The translations under genes and the position numbers were made by a program. From Osedax frankpressi (lineage: Eukaryota > Annelida > Polychaeta > Sabellida > Siboglinidae), in assembly GCA_964035775.1 (NCBI GenBank), contig OZ038313.1, positions 22,880,264 through 22,944,263 on the forward strand: DNA of 64,000 bases, read 5' to 3'. Position 1 is the first letter of the stretch; every line of letters begins with the position of its first letter. Below, piece by piece: positions 47,801-62,535 of this stretch. Below the pieces are notes generated by a model. The model worked only from the letters and a program-made list of their open reading frames with translations. It was not told the origin of the DNA and searched no databases.

Positions 47801-50035
47801 CACTTAGCCTCACCTCACTTAGCCTCACCTCACTTAGCCTCACCTCACTTAGCCTCACCTCACTTAGCCTCACCTCACTTAGCCTCACCACACTTAGCCT
47901 CACCTCACTTAGCCTCACCTCACTTAGCCTCACCTCACTTAGCCTCACCTCACTTAGCCTCACCTCACTTAGCCTCACCTCACTTAGTCTCAACTCACTT
48001 AGCCTCTCCTCACTTAGCTTCACCTCACTTAGCCTCACCTCACTTAGCCTCACCTCACTTAGCCTCACCTCACTTAGCCTCACTTAGCCTCACCTCACTT
48101 AGCCTCACCACACTTAGCCTCACCTCACTTAGCCTCACCTCACTTAGCCTCACCTCACTTAGCCTCACCTCACTTAGCCTCACCACACTTAGCCTCACCT
48201 CACTTAGCCTCACCTCACTTAGCCTCACCTCACTTAGCCTCACCTCACTTAGCCTCACCTCACTTAGCTTCACTTAGCCTCACCTCACTTAGCCTCACCT
48301 CACTTAGCCTCACCTCACTTAGCTTCACTTAGCCTCACCTCACTTAGCCTTACCTCACTTAGCCTCACCTCACTTAGTTTCACTTAGCCTCACCTCACTT
48401 AGCCTCACCTCACTTAGCCTCACCTCACTTAGTCTCAACTCACTTAGCCTCACCTCACTTAGCCTCACCTCATTTAGCCTCACCTCACTTAGCCTCACTT
48501 AGCCTCACCTCACTTAGCCTCACCTCACTTAGCCTCACCTCACTTAGCCTCACCTCACTTAGCCTCACCTCACTTAGCCTCACCTCATTTAGCCTCACCT
48601 CACTTAGCCTCACTTAGCCTCACCTCACTTAGCCTCACCTCACTTAGCCTCACCTCACTTAGCCTCACCTCACTTAGCCTCACCTCACTTAGCCTCACCT
48701 CACTTAGCTTCACCTCACTTAGCCTCACTTAGCCTCACCTCACTTAGCCTCACCTCACTTAGCCTCACCTCACTTAGCCTCACCTCACTTAGCCTCACCT
48801 CACTTAGCTTCACCTCACTTAGCCTCACCTCACTTAGCTTCACCTCACTTAGCCTCACTTAGCCTCACCTCACTTAGCCTCACCTCATTTAGCCTCACCT
48901 CACTTAGCCTCACCTCACTTAGCCTCACCTCACTTAGCCTCACCTCACTTAGCCTCACCTCACTTAGCCTCACCACACTTAGCCTCACCTCACTTAGCCT
49001 CACTTAGCCTCACCTCACTTAGCCTCACCTCACTTAGCCTCACCTCACTTAGCCTCACCTCACTTAGTCTCACCTCACTTAGCCTCACCTCACTTAGCCT
49101 CACCTCACTTAGCATCACCTCACTTAGCCTCACCTCACTTAGCCTCACCTCACTTAGCCTCACCTCACTTAGCCTCACCTCACTTAGCCTCACCTCACTT
49201 AGCCTCACCTCACTTAGCCTCACCTCACTTAGCCTCACCTCACTTAGCCTCACTTAGCCTCACCTCACTTAGCCTCACCTCACTTAGCCTCACTTAGCCT
49301 CACCTTACTTAGCCTCACCTCACTTAGCCTTACTTAGCCTCACCTTACTTAGCCTCACCTCACTTAGCCTCACCTCACTTAGCCTCACCTCACTTAGCCT
49401 CACTTAGCCTCACCTTACTTAGCCTCACCTCACCTAGCCTCACCTCACTTAGCCTCACTTAGCCTCACCTCACTTAGCTTCACCTCACTTAGCCTCACCT
49501 CACTTAGCCTCACCTCACTTAGCCTCACTTAGCCTCACCTCACTTAGCCTCACTTAGCCTCACCTCACTTAGCCTCACCTCACTTAGCCTTACTTAGCCT
49601 CACCTTACTTAGCTTCACCTCACTTAGCCTCACCTCACTTAGCTTCACCTCACTTAGCCTCACTTAGCCTCACCTCACTTAGCCTCACCTCACTTAGCCT
49701 CACCTCACTTAGCCTCACCTCACTTAGCCTTACTTAGCCTCACCTTACTTAGCTTCACCTCACTTAGCCTCACCTCACTTAGCCTCACTTAGCCTCACCT
49801 CACTTAGCCTCACTTAGCCTCACCTCACTTAGCCTCACCTCACTTAGCCTTACTTAGCCTCACCTCACTTAGCCTCACCTCACTTAGCCTCACCTCACTT
49901 AGCCTCACCTCACTTAGCCTTACTTAGCCTCACTTCACTTAGCCTCACCTCACTTAGCCTCACCTCACTTAGCCTCACTTAGCCTCACCTCACTTAGCCT
50001 CACTTAGCCTCACCTCACTTAGCCTCACCTCACTT

Positions 50036-51170
50036 AGCCTTACTTAGCCTCACCTTACTTAGCTTCACCTCACTAGGCCTCACCTCACTTAGCTTCACCT
50101 CACTTAGCCTCACTTAGCCTCACCTCACTTAGCCTCAACTCACTTAGCCTCACCTCACTTAGCCTCACCTCACTTAGCCTCACTTAGCCTCACCTCACTT
50201 AGCCTCAACTCACTTAGCCTCACCTCACTTAGCCTCACCTCACTTAGCCTCACCTCACTTAGCCTCAACTCACTTAGCCTCACCTCACTTAGCCTCACTT
50301 AGCCTCACTTAGCCTCACCTCACTTAGCCTCACCTCACTTAGCCTCACCTCACTTAGCCTCACCTCACTTAGCCTCACCACACTTAGCTTCACCTCACTT
50401 AGCCTCACCTCACTTAGCCTCAACTCACTTAGCCTCACCTCACTTAGCTCACCTCACTTAGCCTCACCTCACTTAGCCTCACCTCATTTAGCCTCACCTC
50501 ACTTAGCCTCACCTCACTTAGCCTCACTTAGCCTCACCTCACTTAGCCTCACCTCACTTAGCCTCACCTCACTTAGCCTCACCTCACTTAGCTTCACCTC
50601 ACTTAGCCTTAACTCACTTAGCCTCACCTCACTTAGCCTCACTTAGCCTCACCTCACTTAGCCTCACCACACTTAGCTTCACCTCACTTAGCCTCACCTC
50701 ACTTAGCCTCAACTCACTTAGCCTCACCTCACTTAGCCTCACCTCACTTAGCTTCACCTCACTTAGCCTCACCTCACTTAGCCTCACCTCACTTAGCCTT
50801 ACCTCACTTAGCCTCACCTCACTTAGCCTCACTTAGCCTCACCTCACTTAGCCTCACTTAGCCTCACCTCACTTAGCCTCACTTAGCCTCACCTCACTTA
50901 GCCTCACCTCACTTAGCCTTACTTAGCCTCACCTTACTTAGCTTCACCTCACTAGGCCTCACCTCACTTAGCTTCACCTCACTTAGCCTCACTTAGCCTC
51001 ACCTCACTTAGCCTCAACTCACTTAGCCTCACCTCACTTAGCCTCACCTCACTTAGCCTCACTTAGCCTCACCTCACTTAGCCTCAACTCACTTAGCCTC
51101 ACCTCACTTAGCCTCACCTCACTTAGCCTCACCTCACTTAGCCTCAACTCACTTAGCCTCACCTCACTTA
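50036..51170. repeat. About 880-bp higher-order duplication within the giant array
   Basis: A rare variant block (GCCTTACTTAGCCTCACCTT, then a CACTAGGCCT unit and three CAACTC units) occurs at about 50,036 and again at about 50,915, with the units around it in the same order. The one-base offset comes from a 14-bp unit at 50,447 (TTAGCTCACC). Confidence 0.8.
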
Positions 51171-51708
51171 GCCTCACTTAGCCTCACTTAGCCTCACCTC
51201 ACTTAGCCTCACCTCACTTAGCCTCACCTCACTTAGCCTCACCTCACTTAGCCTCACCACACTTAGCTTCACCTCACTTAGCCTCACCTCACTTAGCCTC
51301 ACCTCACTTAGCCTTACCTCACTTAGCCTCACCTCACTTAGCCTCACCTTACTTAGCCACACCTCACTTAGCCTCACCTCACTTAGCCTCACCACACTTA
51401 GCCTCACCTCACTTAGCCTCACCTCACTTAGCCTTACCTCACTTAGCCTCACCTCACTTAGCCTCACCTCACTTAGCCTCACTTGGCCTCACCTCACTTA
51501 GCCTCACCTCACTTAGCCTCACCTCACTTAGCCTCACTTAGCCTCACCTCACTTAGCCTCACCTCACTTAGCCTCACTTAGCCTCACCTCACTTAGCCTC
51601 ACCTCACTTAGCCTCACCTCACTTAGCCACAACTCACTTAGCCTCACCTCACTTAGCCTCACCTCACTTAGCCTTACCTCACTTAGCCTCACCTCACTTA
51701 GCCTCACC

Positions 51709-54700
51709 TCACTTAGCCTCTCTTAGCCTCACCTCACTTAGCCTCACCTCACTTAGCCTCACCTCACTTAGCCTCACCTCATTTAGCCTCACCTCACTTA
51801 GCCTCACCTCACTTAGCCTCACCTCACTTAGCCTCACCTCACTTAGCCTCACCTCACTTAGCCTCAACTCACTTAGCCTCACCTCACTTAGCCTCACCTC
51901 ACTTAGCCTCACCTCACTTAGCCTCACCTCACTTAGCCTCACCTCACTTAGCCTCACCTCACTTAGCCTCACCTCACTTAGCTTCACCTCACTTAGCCTC
52001 ACTTCACTTAGCCTCACCTCACTTAGCCTCACTTTGCCTCACCTCACTTAGCCTCACCTCACTTAGCTTCACCTCACTTAGCCTCACTTCACTTAGCCTC
52101 ACCTCACTTAGCCTCACTTAGCCTCACCTCACTTAGCCTCACCTCACTTAGCCTCACCTCACTTAGCCTCACCTCACTTAGCCTCACCTCACTTAGCTTT
52201 ACCTCACTTAGCCACAACTCACTTAGCCTCACCTCACTTAGCCTCACCTCACTTAGCCTTACCTCACATAGCCTCACCTCACTTAGTCTCACCTCACTTA
52301 GCCTCACCTCACTTAGCCTCACCTCACTTAGCCTCACCTCACTTAGCCTCACCTCACTTAGCCTCACCTCACTTAGCCTCACCTCACTTAGCTTCGCCTC
52401 GCTTAACCTCACCTCACTTAGCCTCACCTCACTTAGCCTCACCTCACTTAGCCTCACCTCACTTAGCCTCACCTCACTTAGCCTCACTTCACTTAGCCTC
52501 ACTTCACTTAGCCTCACCTCACTTAGCCTCACTTAGCCTCACCTCACTTAGCCTCACCTCACTTAGCCTCACCTCAATTAGCCTCACCTCACTTAGCTTC
52601 ACCTCACTTAGCCTCACTTCACTTAGCCTCACTTCACTTAGCCTCACCTCACTTAGCCTCACCTCACTTAGCCTCACCTCACTTAGCTTCACCTCACTTA
52701 GCTTCACCTCACTTAGCCTCACCTCACTTAGCCTCACCTCACTTGGCTTCACCTCAGTTAGCCTCACTTCACTTAGCCTCACCTCACTTAGCCTCACTTA
52801 GCCACACCTCACTTAGCCTTACCTCACTTAGCCTCACCTCACTTAGCCTCACCTCACTTAGCCTCACCTCACTTAGCCTCACTTAGCCACACCTCACTTA
52901 GCCTCACCTCACTTAGCCACACCTCACTTAGCCTCACTTCACTTAGCCTCACCTCACTTAGCCTTATCTCACATAGCCTCACCTCACTTAGTCTCACCTC
53001 ACTTAGCCTCACCTCACTTAGCCTCACCTCACTTAGCCTCACCTCACTTAGCCTCACCTCACTTAGCCTCACCTCACTTAGCCACACCTCACTTAGCCTC
53101 ACTTCACTTAGCCTCACCTCACTTAGCCTCACCTCACTTAGCCTCACTTAGCCTCACCTCACTTAGCCTCACCTCACTTAGCCTCACTTAGCCTCACCTC
53201 ACTTAGCCTCACCTCACTTAGCCTCACCTCACTTAGCCACAACTCACTTAGCCTCACCTCACTTAGCCTCACCTCACTTAGCCTTACCTCACTTAGCCTC
53301 ACCTCACTTAGCCTCACCTCACTTAGCCTCACCTCACTTAGCCTCACCTCACTTAGCCTCACCTCACTTAGCCTCAACTCACTTAGCCTCACCTCACTTA
53401 GCCTCACCTCACTTAGCCTCACCTCACTTAGCCTCACCTCACTTAGCCTCACCTCACTTAGCCTCACCTCACTTAGCCTCACCTCACTTAGCTTCACCTC
53501 ACTTAGCCTCACTTCACTTAGCCTCACCTCACTTAGCCTCACTTTGCCTCACCTCACTTAGCCTCACCTCACTTAGCTTCACCTCACTTAGCCTCACTTC
53601 ACTTAGCCTCACCTCACTTAGCCTCACTTAGCCTCACCTCACTTAGCCTCACCTCACTTAGCTTTACCTCACTTAGCCACAACTCACTTAGCCTCACCTC
53701 ACTTAGCCTCACCTCACTTAGCCTTATCTCACATAGCCTCACCTCACTTAGTCTCACCTCACTTAGCCTCACCTCACTTAGCCTCACCTCACTTAGCCTC
53801 ACCTCACTTAGCCTCACCTCACTTAGCCTCACCTCACTTAGCCTCACCTCACTTAGCCTCACCTCACTTAGCCTCACCTCACTTAGCCTCACCTCACTTA
53901 GCCTCACCTCACTTAGCTTCACCTCACTTAGCCTCACTTCACTTAGCCTCACTTCACTTAGCCTCACCTCACTTAGCCTCACCTCACTTAGCTTCACCTC
54001 ACTTAGCCTCACTTAGCCTCACCTCACTTAGCCTCACCTCACTTAGCCTCACCTCACTTAGCCTCACCTCACTTAGCCTCACCTCACTTAGCCTCACCTC
54101 ACTTAGCCTCACCTCACTTAGCCTCACCTCACTTAGCCTCACCTCACTTAGCTTTACCTCACTTAGCCACAACTCACTTAGCCTCACCTCACTTAGCCTC
54201 ACCTCACTTAGCCTTATCTCACTTAGCCTCACCTCTCTTAGCCTCACCTCACTTAGCCTTATCTCACATAGCCTCACCTCACTTAGCCTCACCTCACTTA
54301 GCCTCACCTCACTTAGCTTCACCTCATTTAGCCTCACTTCACTTAGCCTCACTTCACTTAGCCTCACCTCACTTAGCCTCACCTCACTTAGCCTCACCTC
54401 AATTAGCCTTACCTCACTTAGCCTCACCTCACTTAGCCTCACTTAGCCTCACCTCACTTAGCCTCACCTCACTTAGCCTCACCTCACTTAGCCTTATCTC
54501 ACTTAGCCTCACCTCACTTAGCCTCACCTCACTTAGCCTCACCTCAATTAGCCTCACCTCACTTAGCCTCACCTCACTTAGCCTCACTTAGCCTCACCTC
54601 ACTTAGCCTCACCTCACTTAGCCTCACCTCAATTAGCCTTACCTCACTTAGCCTCACCTCACTTAGCCTCACCTCACTTAGCTTCACTTAGCTTCACCTC

Positions 54701-54990
54701 ACTTAGCCTCACTTCACTTAGCCTCACTTCACTTAGCCTCACCTCACTTAGCCTCACTTAGCCTCACCTCACTTAGCCTCACTTAGCCTCTCCTCACTTA
54801 GCCTCACTTCACTTAGCCACACCTCACTTAGCCTCACCTCACTTAGCCTCACCTCACTTAGCCTCACCTCACTTAGCTTCACCTCACTTAGCTTCACCTC
54901 ACTTAGCCTCACCTCACTTAGCCTCACCTCACTTGGCTTCACCTCAGTTAGCCTCACTTCACTTAGCCTCACCTCACTTAGCCTCACTTA
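51709..54990. repeat. Overlapping 1.5-kb and 2.2-kb duplications within the giant array
   Basis: The rare CACTTTGCCT unit at about 52,029 returns at about 53,539, 1,510 bases later, with matching neighbours (CCACAACTC, CAACTC, TTCACTTC). A block with CACTTGGCTTCACCTCAGTT at about 52,740 returns at about 54,930, 2,190 bases later. The two differ in length and interleave, so at least two duplication events of different size are layered here. Confidence 0.75.
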
Positions 54991-56819
54991 GCCACACCTC
55001 ACTTAGCCTTACCTCACTTAGCCTCACCTCACTTAGCCTCACCTCACTTAGCCTCACCTCACTTAGCCTCACTTAGCCACACCTCACTTAGCCTTACCTC
55101 ACTTAGCCTCACCTCACTTAGCCTCACCTCACTTAGCCTCACCTCACTTAGCCTCACCTCACTTAGCCTCACCTCACTTAGCTTCACCTCACTTAGCCTC
55201 ACCTCACTTAGCCTCACCTCACTTAGCCTCACTTAGCTTCACCTCACTTAGCCTCACCTCACTTAGCCTCACCTCACTTAGCCTCACCTCACTTAGCCTC
55301 ACCTCACTTAGCCTCACCTCACTTAGCCTCACCTCACTTAGCTTCACCTCACTTAGCCTCACCTCACTTAGCCTCACCTCACTTAGCCTCACTTAGCTTC
55401 ACCTCACTTAGCCTCACCTCACTTAGCCTCACCTCACTTAGCCTCACCTCACTTAGCCTCACCTCACTTAACCTTACCTCACTTAGCCTCACCTCACTTA
55501 GCCTCACCTCACTTAGCCTCACCTCACTTAGCCTCACCTCACTTAGCTTCACTTAGCCTCACCTCACTTAGCCTCTCCTCACTTAGCCTCACCTCACTTA
55601 GCCTCACCTCACTTAGCCTCACCTCACTTAGCCTCACCTCACTTAGCCTCACCACACTTAGCTTCACCTCACTTAGCCTCACCTCACTTAGCTTCACCAT
55701 ACTTAGGCTCACCTCACTTAGCTTCATCTCACTTAGCCTCACCTCACTTAGCCTCTCCTCACTTAGCCTCACCTCACTTAGCCTCACCTCACTTAGCTTC
55801 ACTTAGCCTCACCTCACTTAGCCTCACCTCACTTAGCCTCACCTCACTTAGCCTCACCTCACTTAGCCTCACCTCACTTAGCCTCTCCTCACTTAGCCTC
55901 ACCTCACTTAGCCTCACCTCACTTAGCCTCACCTCACTTAGCCTCACCTCACTTAGCTTCACTTAGCCTCACCTCACTTAGCTTCACTTAGCCTCACCTC
56001 ACTTAGCCTCACCTCACTTAGCCTCACCTCACTTAGCCTCACCTCACTTAGCTTCACTTCACTTAGCCTCACCTCACTTAGCCTCACCTCACTTAGCCTC
56101 ACCTCACTTAGCCTCACCTCACTTAGCTTCACTTAGCCTCACCTCACTTAGCCTAACCTCACTTAGCTTCACTTAGCTTTACCTAACTTAGCCTCACCTC
56201 ACTTAGCCTCACCTCACTTAGCTTCATCTCACTTAGCCTCACCTCACTTAGCCTCACCTCACTTAGCCTCATCTCACTTAGCCTCACCTCATTTAGCCTC
56301 ACTTAGCCTCACCTCACTTAGCCTCACCTCACTTAGCCTCACCTCACTTAGCCTCACCACACTTAGCTTCACCTCACTTAGCCTCACCTCACTTAGCCTC
56401 ACCTCACTTAGCCTCACTTAGCCTCACCTCACTTAGACTCACCTCACTTAGCCTCACCTCACTTAGCCTCACTTAGCCTCACCTCACTTAGCCTCACCTC
56501 ACTTAGCCTCACCTCACTTAGCCTCACTTAGCCTCACCTCACTTAGCCTCACCTCACTTAGCCTCACCTCACTTAGCCTCACTTAGCCTCACCTCACTTA
56601 GCCTCACCACACTTAGCTTCACCTCACTTAGGCTCACCTCACTTAGCTTCACTTAGCCTCACCTCACTTAGCCTCACCTCACTTAGCCTCACTTAGCCTC
56701 ACATCACTTAGCCTCACCTCACTTAGCCTCACCTCACTTAGCCTCACTTAGCCTCACCTCACTTAGCCTCACCTCACTTAGCCTCACCTCACTTAGCCTC
56801 ACCTCACTTAGCCTCACCT

Positions 56820-58590
56820 CACTTAGCTCACCTCACTTAGCCTCACCTCACTTAGTCTCACTTAGCCTCACTTAGCCTCACTTAGCCTCACCTCACTTAG
56901 CCTCACCTCACTTAGCCTCACTTAGCCTCACCTCACTTAGCCTCACCTCACTTAGCCTCACTTAGCCTCACATCACTTAGCCTCACCTCACTTAGCCTCA
57001 CCTCACTTAGCCACAACTCACTTAGCCTCACCTCACTTAGCCTCACCTCACTTAGCCTTACCTCACTTAGCCTCACCTCACTTAGCCTCACCTCACTTAG
57101 CCTCACCTCACTTAGCCTCACCTCACTTAGCCTCACCTCACTTAGCCTCAACTCACTTAGCCTCACCTCACTTAGTCTCACCTCACTTAGCCTCACCTCA
57201 CTTAGCCTCACCTCACTTAGCCTCACCTCACTTAGCCTCACCTCACTTAGCCTCACCTCACTTAGCTTCACCTCACTTAGCTTCACTTAGCCTCACATCA
57301 CTTAGCCTTACCTCACTTAGCCTTACCTCACTTAGCCTCACCTCACTTAGCCTCACCTCACTTAGCCTAACCTCACTTAGCCTCACCTCACTTAGCCTCA
57401 CCTCACTTAGCCTCACCTCACTTAGCCACATCTCACTTAGCCTCACCTCACTTAGCCTCACCTCACTTAGCCTCACCTCACTTAGCCTCACCTCACTTAG
57501 CCTCACCTCACTTAGCCTCACCACACTTAGCTTCACCTCACTTAGGCTCACCTCACTTAGCTTCACTTAGCCTCACCTCACTTAGCCTCACCTCACTTAG
57601 CCTCACCTCACTTAGCCTCACCTCACTTAGCCTCACTTAGCCTCACCTCACTTAGCCTCACCACACTTAGCTTCACCTCACTTAGGCTCACCTCACTTAG
57701 CTTCACTTAGCCTCACCTCACTTAGCCTTACCTCACTTAGCCTTACCTCACTTAGCCTCACCTATCTTAGCCTCACCTCACTTAGCCTCACCTCACTTAG
57801 CCTCACCTCACTTAGCCTCACCTCACTTAGCCTCACCTCACTTAGCCTCAACTCACTTAGCCTCACCTCACTTAGTCTCACCTCACTTAGCCTCACCTCA
57901 CTTAGCCTCACCTCACTTAGCCTCACCTCACTTAGCCTCACCTCACTTAGCCTCACCTCACTTAGCTTCACCTCACTTAGCTTCACTTAGCCTCACCTCA
58001 CTTAGCCTTACCTCACTTAGCCTTACCTCACTTAGCCTCACCTCACTTAGTCTCACCTCACTTAGCCTCACTTAGCCTCACCTCACTTAGCCTCACCTCA
58101 CTTAGCCTCACCTCACTTAGCCTCACCCCACTTAGCCTCACCTCACTTAGCTCACCTCACTTAGCCTCACCTCACTTAGTCTCACTTAGCCTCACTTAGC
58201 CTCACTTAGCCTCACCTCACTTAGCCTCACTTAGCCTCACCTCACTTAGCCTCACTTAGCCTCACATCACTTAGCCTCACCTCACTTAGCCTCACCTCAC
58301 TTAGCCACAACTCATTTAGCCTCACCTCACTTAGCCTCACCTCACTTAGCCTTACCTCACTTAGCCTCACCTCACTTAGCCTCACCTCACTTAGCCTCAC
58401 CTCACTTAGCCTCACCTCACTTAGCCTCACCTCACTTAGCCTCAACTCACTTAGCCTCACCTCACTTAGTCTCACCTCACTTAGCCTCACCTCACTTAGC
58501 CTCACCTCACTTAGCCTCACCTCACTTAGCCTCACCTCACTTAGCCTCACCTCACTTAGCTTCACCTCACTTAGCTTCACTTAGCCTCAC
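56820..58590. repeat. About 1.3-kb duplication within the giant array
   Basis: The 14-bp unit TTAGCTCACCTCAC followed by AGTCTC and three short 10-bp units occurs at about 56,825 and 58,149. About 340 bases downstream in each copy are almost identical (56,948-57,286 and 58,242-58,580). The offset changes from about 1,324 to 1,294, which is two 15-bp units, so one copy lost two units after duplication. Confidence 0.82.
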
Positions 58591-58699
58591 CTCACTTAGC
58601 CTTACCTCACTTAGCCTTACCTCACTTAGCCTCACCTCACTTAGCCTCACCTCACTTAGCCTCACCTCACTTAGCCTCACCTCACATAGCCTCACCTCA

Positions 58700-60099
58700 C
58701 TTAGCCTCACCTCACTTAGCCACATCTCACTTAGCCTCACCTCACTTATCCTCACCTCACTTAGCCTCACCTCACTTAGCCTCACCTCACTTAGCCTCAC
58801 CTCACTTAGCCTCACCTCACTTAGCCTCACCTCACTTAGCCTCACCTCACTTAGCCTCACCTCACTTAGCTACATCTCACTTAGACTCACCTCACTTAGC
58901 CTCACCTCACTTAGCCTCACCTCACTTAGCCTCACCTCACTTAGCCTCACCTCACTTAGCCTCACCTCACTTAGCCTCACCTCACTTAGCCACATCTCAC
59001 TTAGCCTCACCTCACTTAGCCTCACCTCACTTAGCCTCACCTCACTTAGCCTCACCTCACTTAGCCTCACCTCACTTAGCCTCACCTCACTTAGCCTCAC
59101 CTAACTTAGCCTCACCTCACTTAGCCTCACCTCACTTAGCCTCACCTCACTTAGCCTCACCTCACTTAGCCTCACTTAGCTTCACCTCACTTAGCCTCAC
59201 CTCACTTAGCCTCACCTCACTTAGCCTCACCTCACTTAGCCACAACTCACTTAGCCTCACCTCACTTAGCCTCACCTCACTTAGCCTTACCTCACTTAGC
59301 CTCACCTCACTTAGCCTCACCTCATTTAGCCTCACCTCACTTAGCCTCACCTCACTTAGCCTCACCTCACTTAGCCTCAACTAACTTAGCCTCACCTCAC
59401 TTAGCCTCACCTCACTTAGCCACATCTCACTTAGCCTCACCTCACTTATCCTCACCTCACTTAGCCTCACCTCACTTAGCCTCACCTCACTTAGCCTCAC
59501 CTCACTTAGCCTCACCTCACTTAGCCTCACCTCACTTAGCCTCACCTCACTTAGCCTCACCTCACTTAGCTACATCTCACTTAGCCTCACCTCACTTAGC
59601 CTCACCTCACTTAGCCTCACCTCACTTAGCCTCACCTCACTTAGCCTCACCTCACTTAGCCTCACCTCACTTAGCCTCACCTCACTTAGCCACATCTCAC
59701 TTAGCCTCACCTCACTTAGCCTCACCTCACTTAGCCTCACCTCACTTAGCCTCACCTCACTTAGCCTCACCTCACTTAGCCTCACCTCACTTAGCCTCAC
59801 CTAACTTAGCCTCACCTCACTTAGCCTCACCTCACTTAGCCTCACCTCACTTAGCCTCACCTCACTTAGCCTCACTTAGCTTCACCTCACTTAGCCTCAC
59901 CTCACTTAGCCTCACCTCACTTAGCCTCACCTCACTTAGCCACAACTCACTTAGCCTCACCTCACTTAGCCTCACCTCACTTAGCCTTACCTCACTTAGC
60001 CTCACCTCACTTAGCCTCACCTCATTTAGCCTCACCTCACTTAGCCTCACCTCACTTAGCCTCACCTCACTTAGCCTCAACTAACTTAGCCTCACCTCA
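58700..60099. repeat. Exact 700-bp tandem duplication within the giant array
   Basis: Variant landmarks at 58,721 (CACATCTCAC), 58,747 (TTATCC), 58,871 (TACATCTC), 58,991 (CACATCTC), 59,101 (CTAACTT) and 59,231 (CACAACTC) all recur exactly 700 bases later. Only a few single-base differences were seen (for example AGACTC at 58,884). It is among the youngest events in the array. Confidence 0.92.
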
Positions 60100-62160
60100 C
60101 TAAGCCTCACCTCACTTAGCCTCACCTCACTTAGCCTCACCTCACTTAGCCTCACCTCACTTAGCCTCACCTCACTTAGCCTCACCTCACTTAGCCTCAC
60201 CTCACTTAGCCTCACCTCACTTAGCCTCACTTAGCTTCACCTCACTTAGCCTCACCTCACTTAGCCTCACCTCACTTAGCCTCACCTCACTTAGCCTCAC
60301 CTCACTTAGCCACAACTCACTTAGCCTCACCTCACTTAGCCTCACCTCACTTAGCCTCACCTCACTTAGCCTCACCTCACTTAGCCTCACCTCACTTAGC
60401 CTCACTTAGCTTCACCTCACTTAGCCTCACCTCACTTAGCCTTACCTCACTTAGCCTTACCTCACTTAGCCTCACCTCACTTAGCCTCCCCTCACTTAGC
60501 CTCACCTCACTTAGCCTCACTTAGCCTCACCTCACTTAGCCTCACCTCACTTAGCCTCACCTCTCTTAGCCTCACCTCACTTAGCCTCACCTCACTTAGC
60601 CTCACCTCACTTAGCCTCACCTCACTTAGCTTCACCTCACTTAGCCTCACCTCACTTAGCCTCACCTCACTTAGCCTCACCTCACTTAGCCTCACCTCAC
60701 TTAGCCTTACCTCACTTAGCCTCACCTCACTTAGCCTCTCTTAGCCTCACCTCACTTAGCCTCACCTCACTTAGCCTCACCTCACTTAGCCTCACCTCAC
60801 TTAGCCTCACCTCACTTAGCCTCACCTCACTTAGCCTCACCTCACTTAGCCTCACCTCACTTAGCCTCACCTCACTTAGCCTCACCTCACTTAGCCTCAA
60901 CTCACTTAGCCTCACCTCACTTAGCCTCACCTCACTTAGCCTCACCTCACTTAGCTTCACCTCACTTAGCCTCACCTCACTTAGCCTCACCTCACTTAAC
61001 CTCACTTAGCCTCACCTCACTTAGCCTCAACTCACTTAGCCTCACCTCACTTAGCCTCACCTCACTTAGCCTCACCTCACTTAGCCTCACCTCACTTAGC
61101 CTCACCTCACTTAGCTTCACCTCACTTAGCCTCACCTCACTTAGCATCACCTCACTTAGCCTCACTTAGCTTCACCTCACTTAGCCTCACCTCACTTAGC
61201 CTCACCTCACTTAGCCTCACCTCACTTAGCCACAACTCACTTAGCCTCACCTCACTTAGCCTCACCTCACTTAGCCTCACCTCACTTAGCCTCAACTCAC
61301 TTAGCCTCACCTCACTTAGCCTCACTTAGCTTCACCTCACCTCACTTAGCCTCACCTCACTTAGCCTCACCTCACTTAGCCACAACTCACTTAGCCTCAC
61401 CTCACTTAGCCTCACCTCACTTAGCCTTACCTCACTTAGCCTCACATCACTTAGCCTCACCTCATTTAGCCTCACCTCACTTAGCCTCACCTCACTTAGC
61501 CTCACCTCACTTAGCCTCAACTCACTTAGCCTCACCTCACTTAGCCTCACCTCACTTAGCCTCACTTAGCCTCACCTCACTTAGCCTCACCTCACTTAGC
61601 CTCACCTCACTTAGCCTCACCTCACTTAGCCTCACCTCACTTAGCCTCATCTCACTTAGCCTCACTTCACTTAGCCTCACCTCACTTAGCCTCACCTCAC
61701 TTAGCCTCACCTCACTTAGCTTCACCTCACTTAGCCTCACCTCACTTAGCCTCACATCACTTAGCCTCACCTCACTTAGACTCACCTCACTTAGCCTCAC
61801 CTCACTTAGCCTCACCTCACTTAGCCTCACCTCACTTAGCCTCACCTCACTTAGCCTCACCTCACTTAGCCTCACCTCACTTAGCCTCACCTCACTTAGC
61901 CTCACCTCACTTAGCCTCACCTCACTTAGTCACAACTCACTTAGCCTCACCTCACTTAGCCTCACCTCACTTAGCCTCACCTCACTTAGCCTTACCTCAC
62001 TTAGCCTCACCTCACTTAGCCTCACCTCATTTAGCCTCACCTCACTTAGCCTCACCTCACTTAGCCTCAACTCACTTAGCCTCACCTCACTTAGCCTCAC
62101 CTCACTTAGCTTCACCTCACTTAGCTTCACTTCACTTAGCCTCACCTCACTTAGCCTCAC

Positions 62161-62535
62161 TCAGCCTCACCTCACTTAGCCTCACCTCACTTAGCCTCAC
62201 TTAGCCTCACCACACTTAGCCTCACCTCACTTAGCCTCACCTCACTTAGCCTCACCTCACTTAGCCTCACCTCACTTAGCCTCACTCAGCCTCACCTCAC
62301 TTAGCCTCACCTCACTTAGCCTCACTTAGCCTCACCACACTTAGCCTCACCTCACTTAGCCTCACCTCACTTAGCCTCACCTCACTTAGCCTCACCTCAC
62401 TTAGCCTCACTCAGCCTCACCTCACTTAGCCTCACCTCACTTAGCCTCACTTAGCCTCACCACACTTAGCCTCACCACACTTAGCCTCACCTCACTTAGC
62501 CTCACCTCACTTAGCCTCACCTCACTTAGCCTCAC
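62161..62535. repeat. 125-bp higher-order repeat, three copies
   Basis: The rare TCAGCCTCAC junction occurs at 62,161, 62,286 and 62,411, exactly 125 bases apart. Each is followed by a 10-bp unit and a CCACACTTAG variant unit. 125 bases is a fixed mix of 15- and 10-bp units. Confidence 0.88.
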
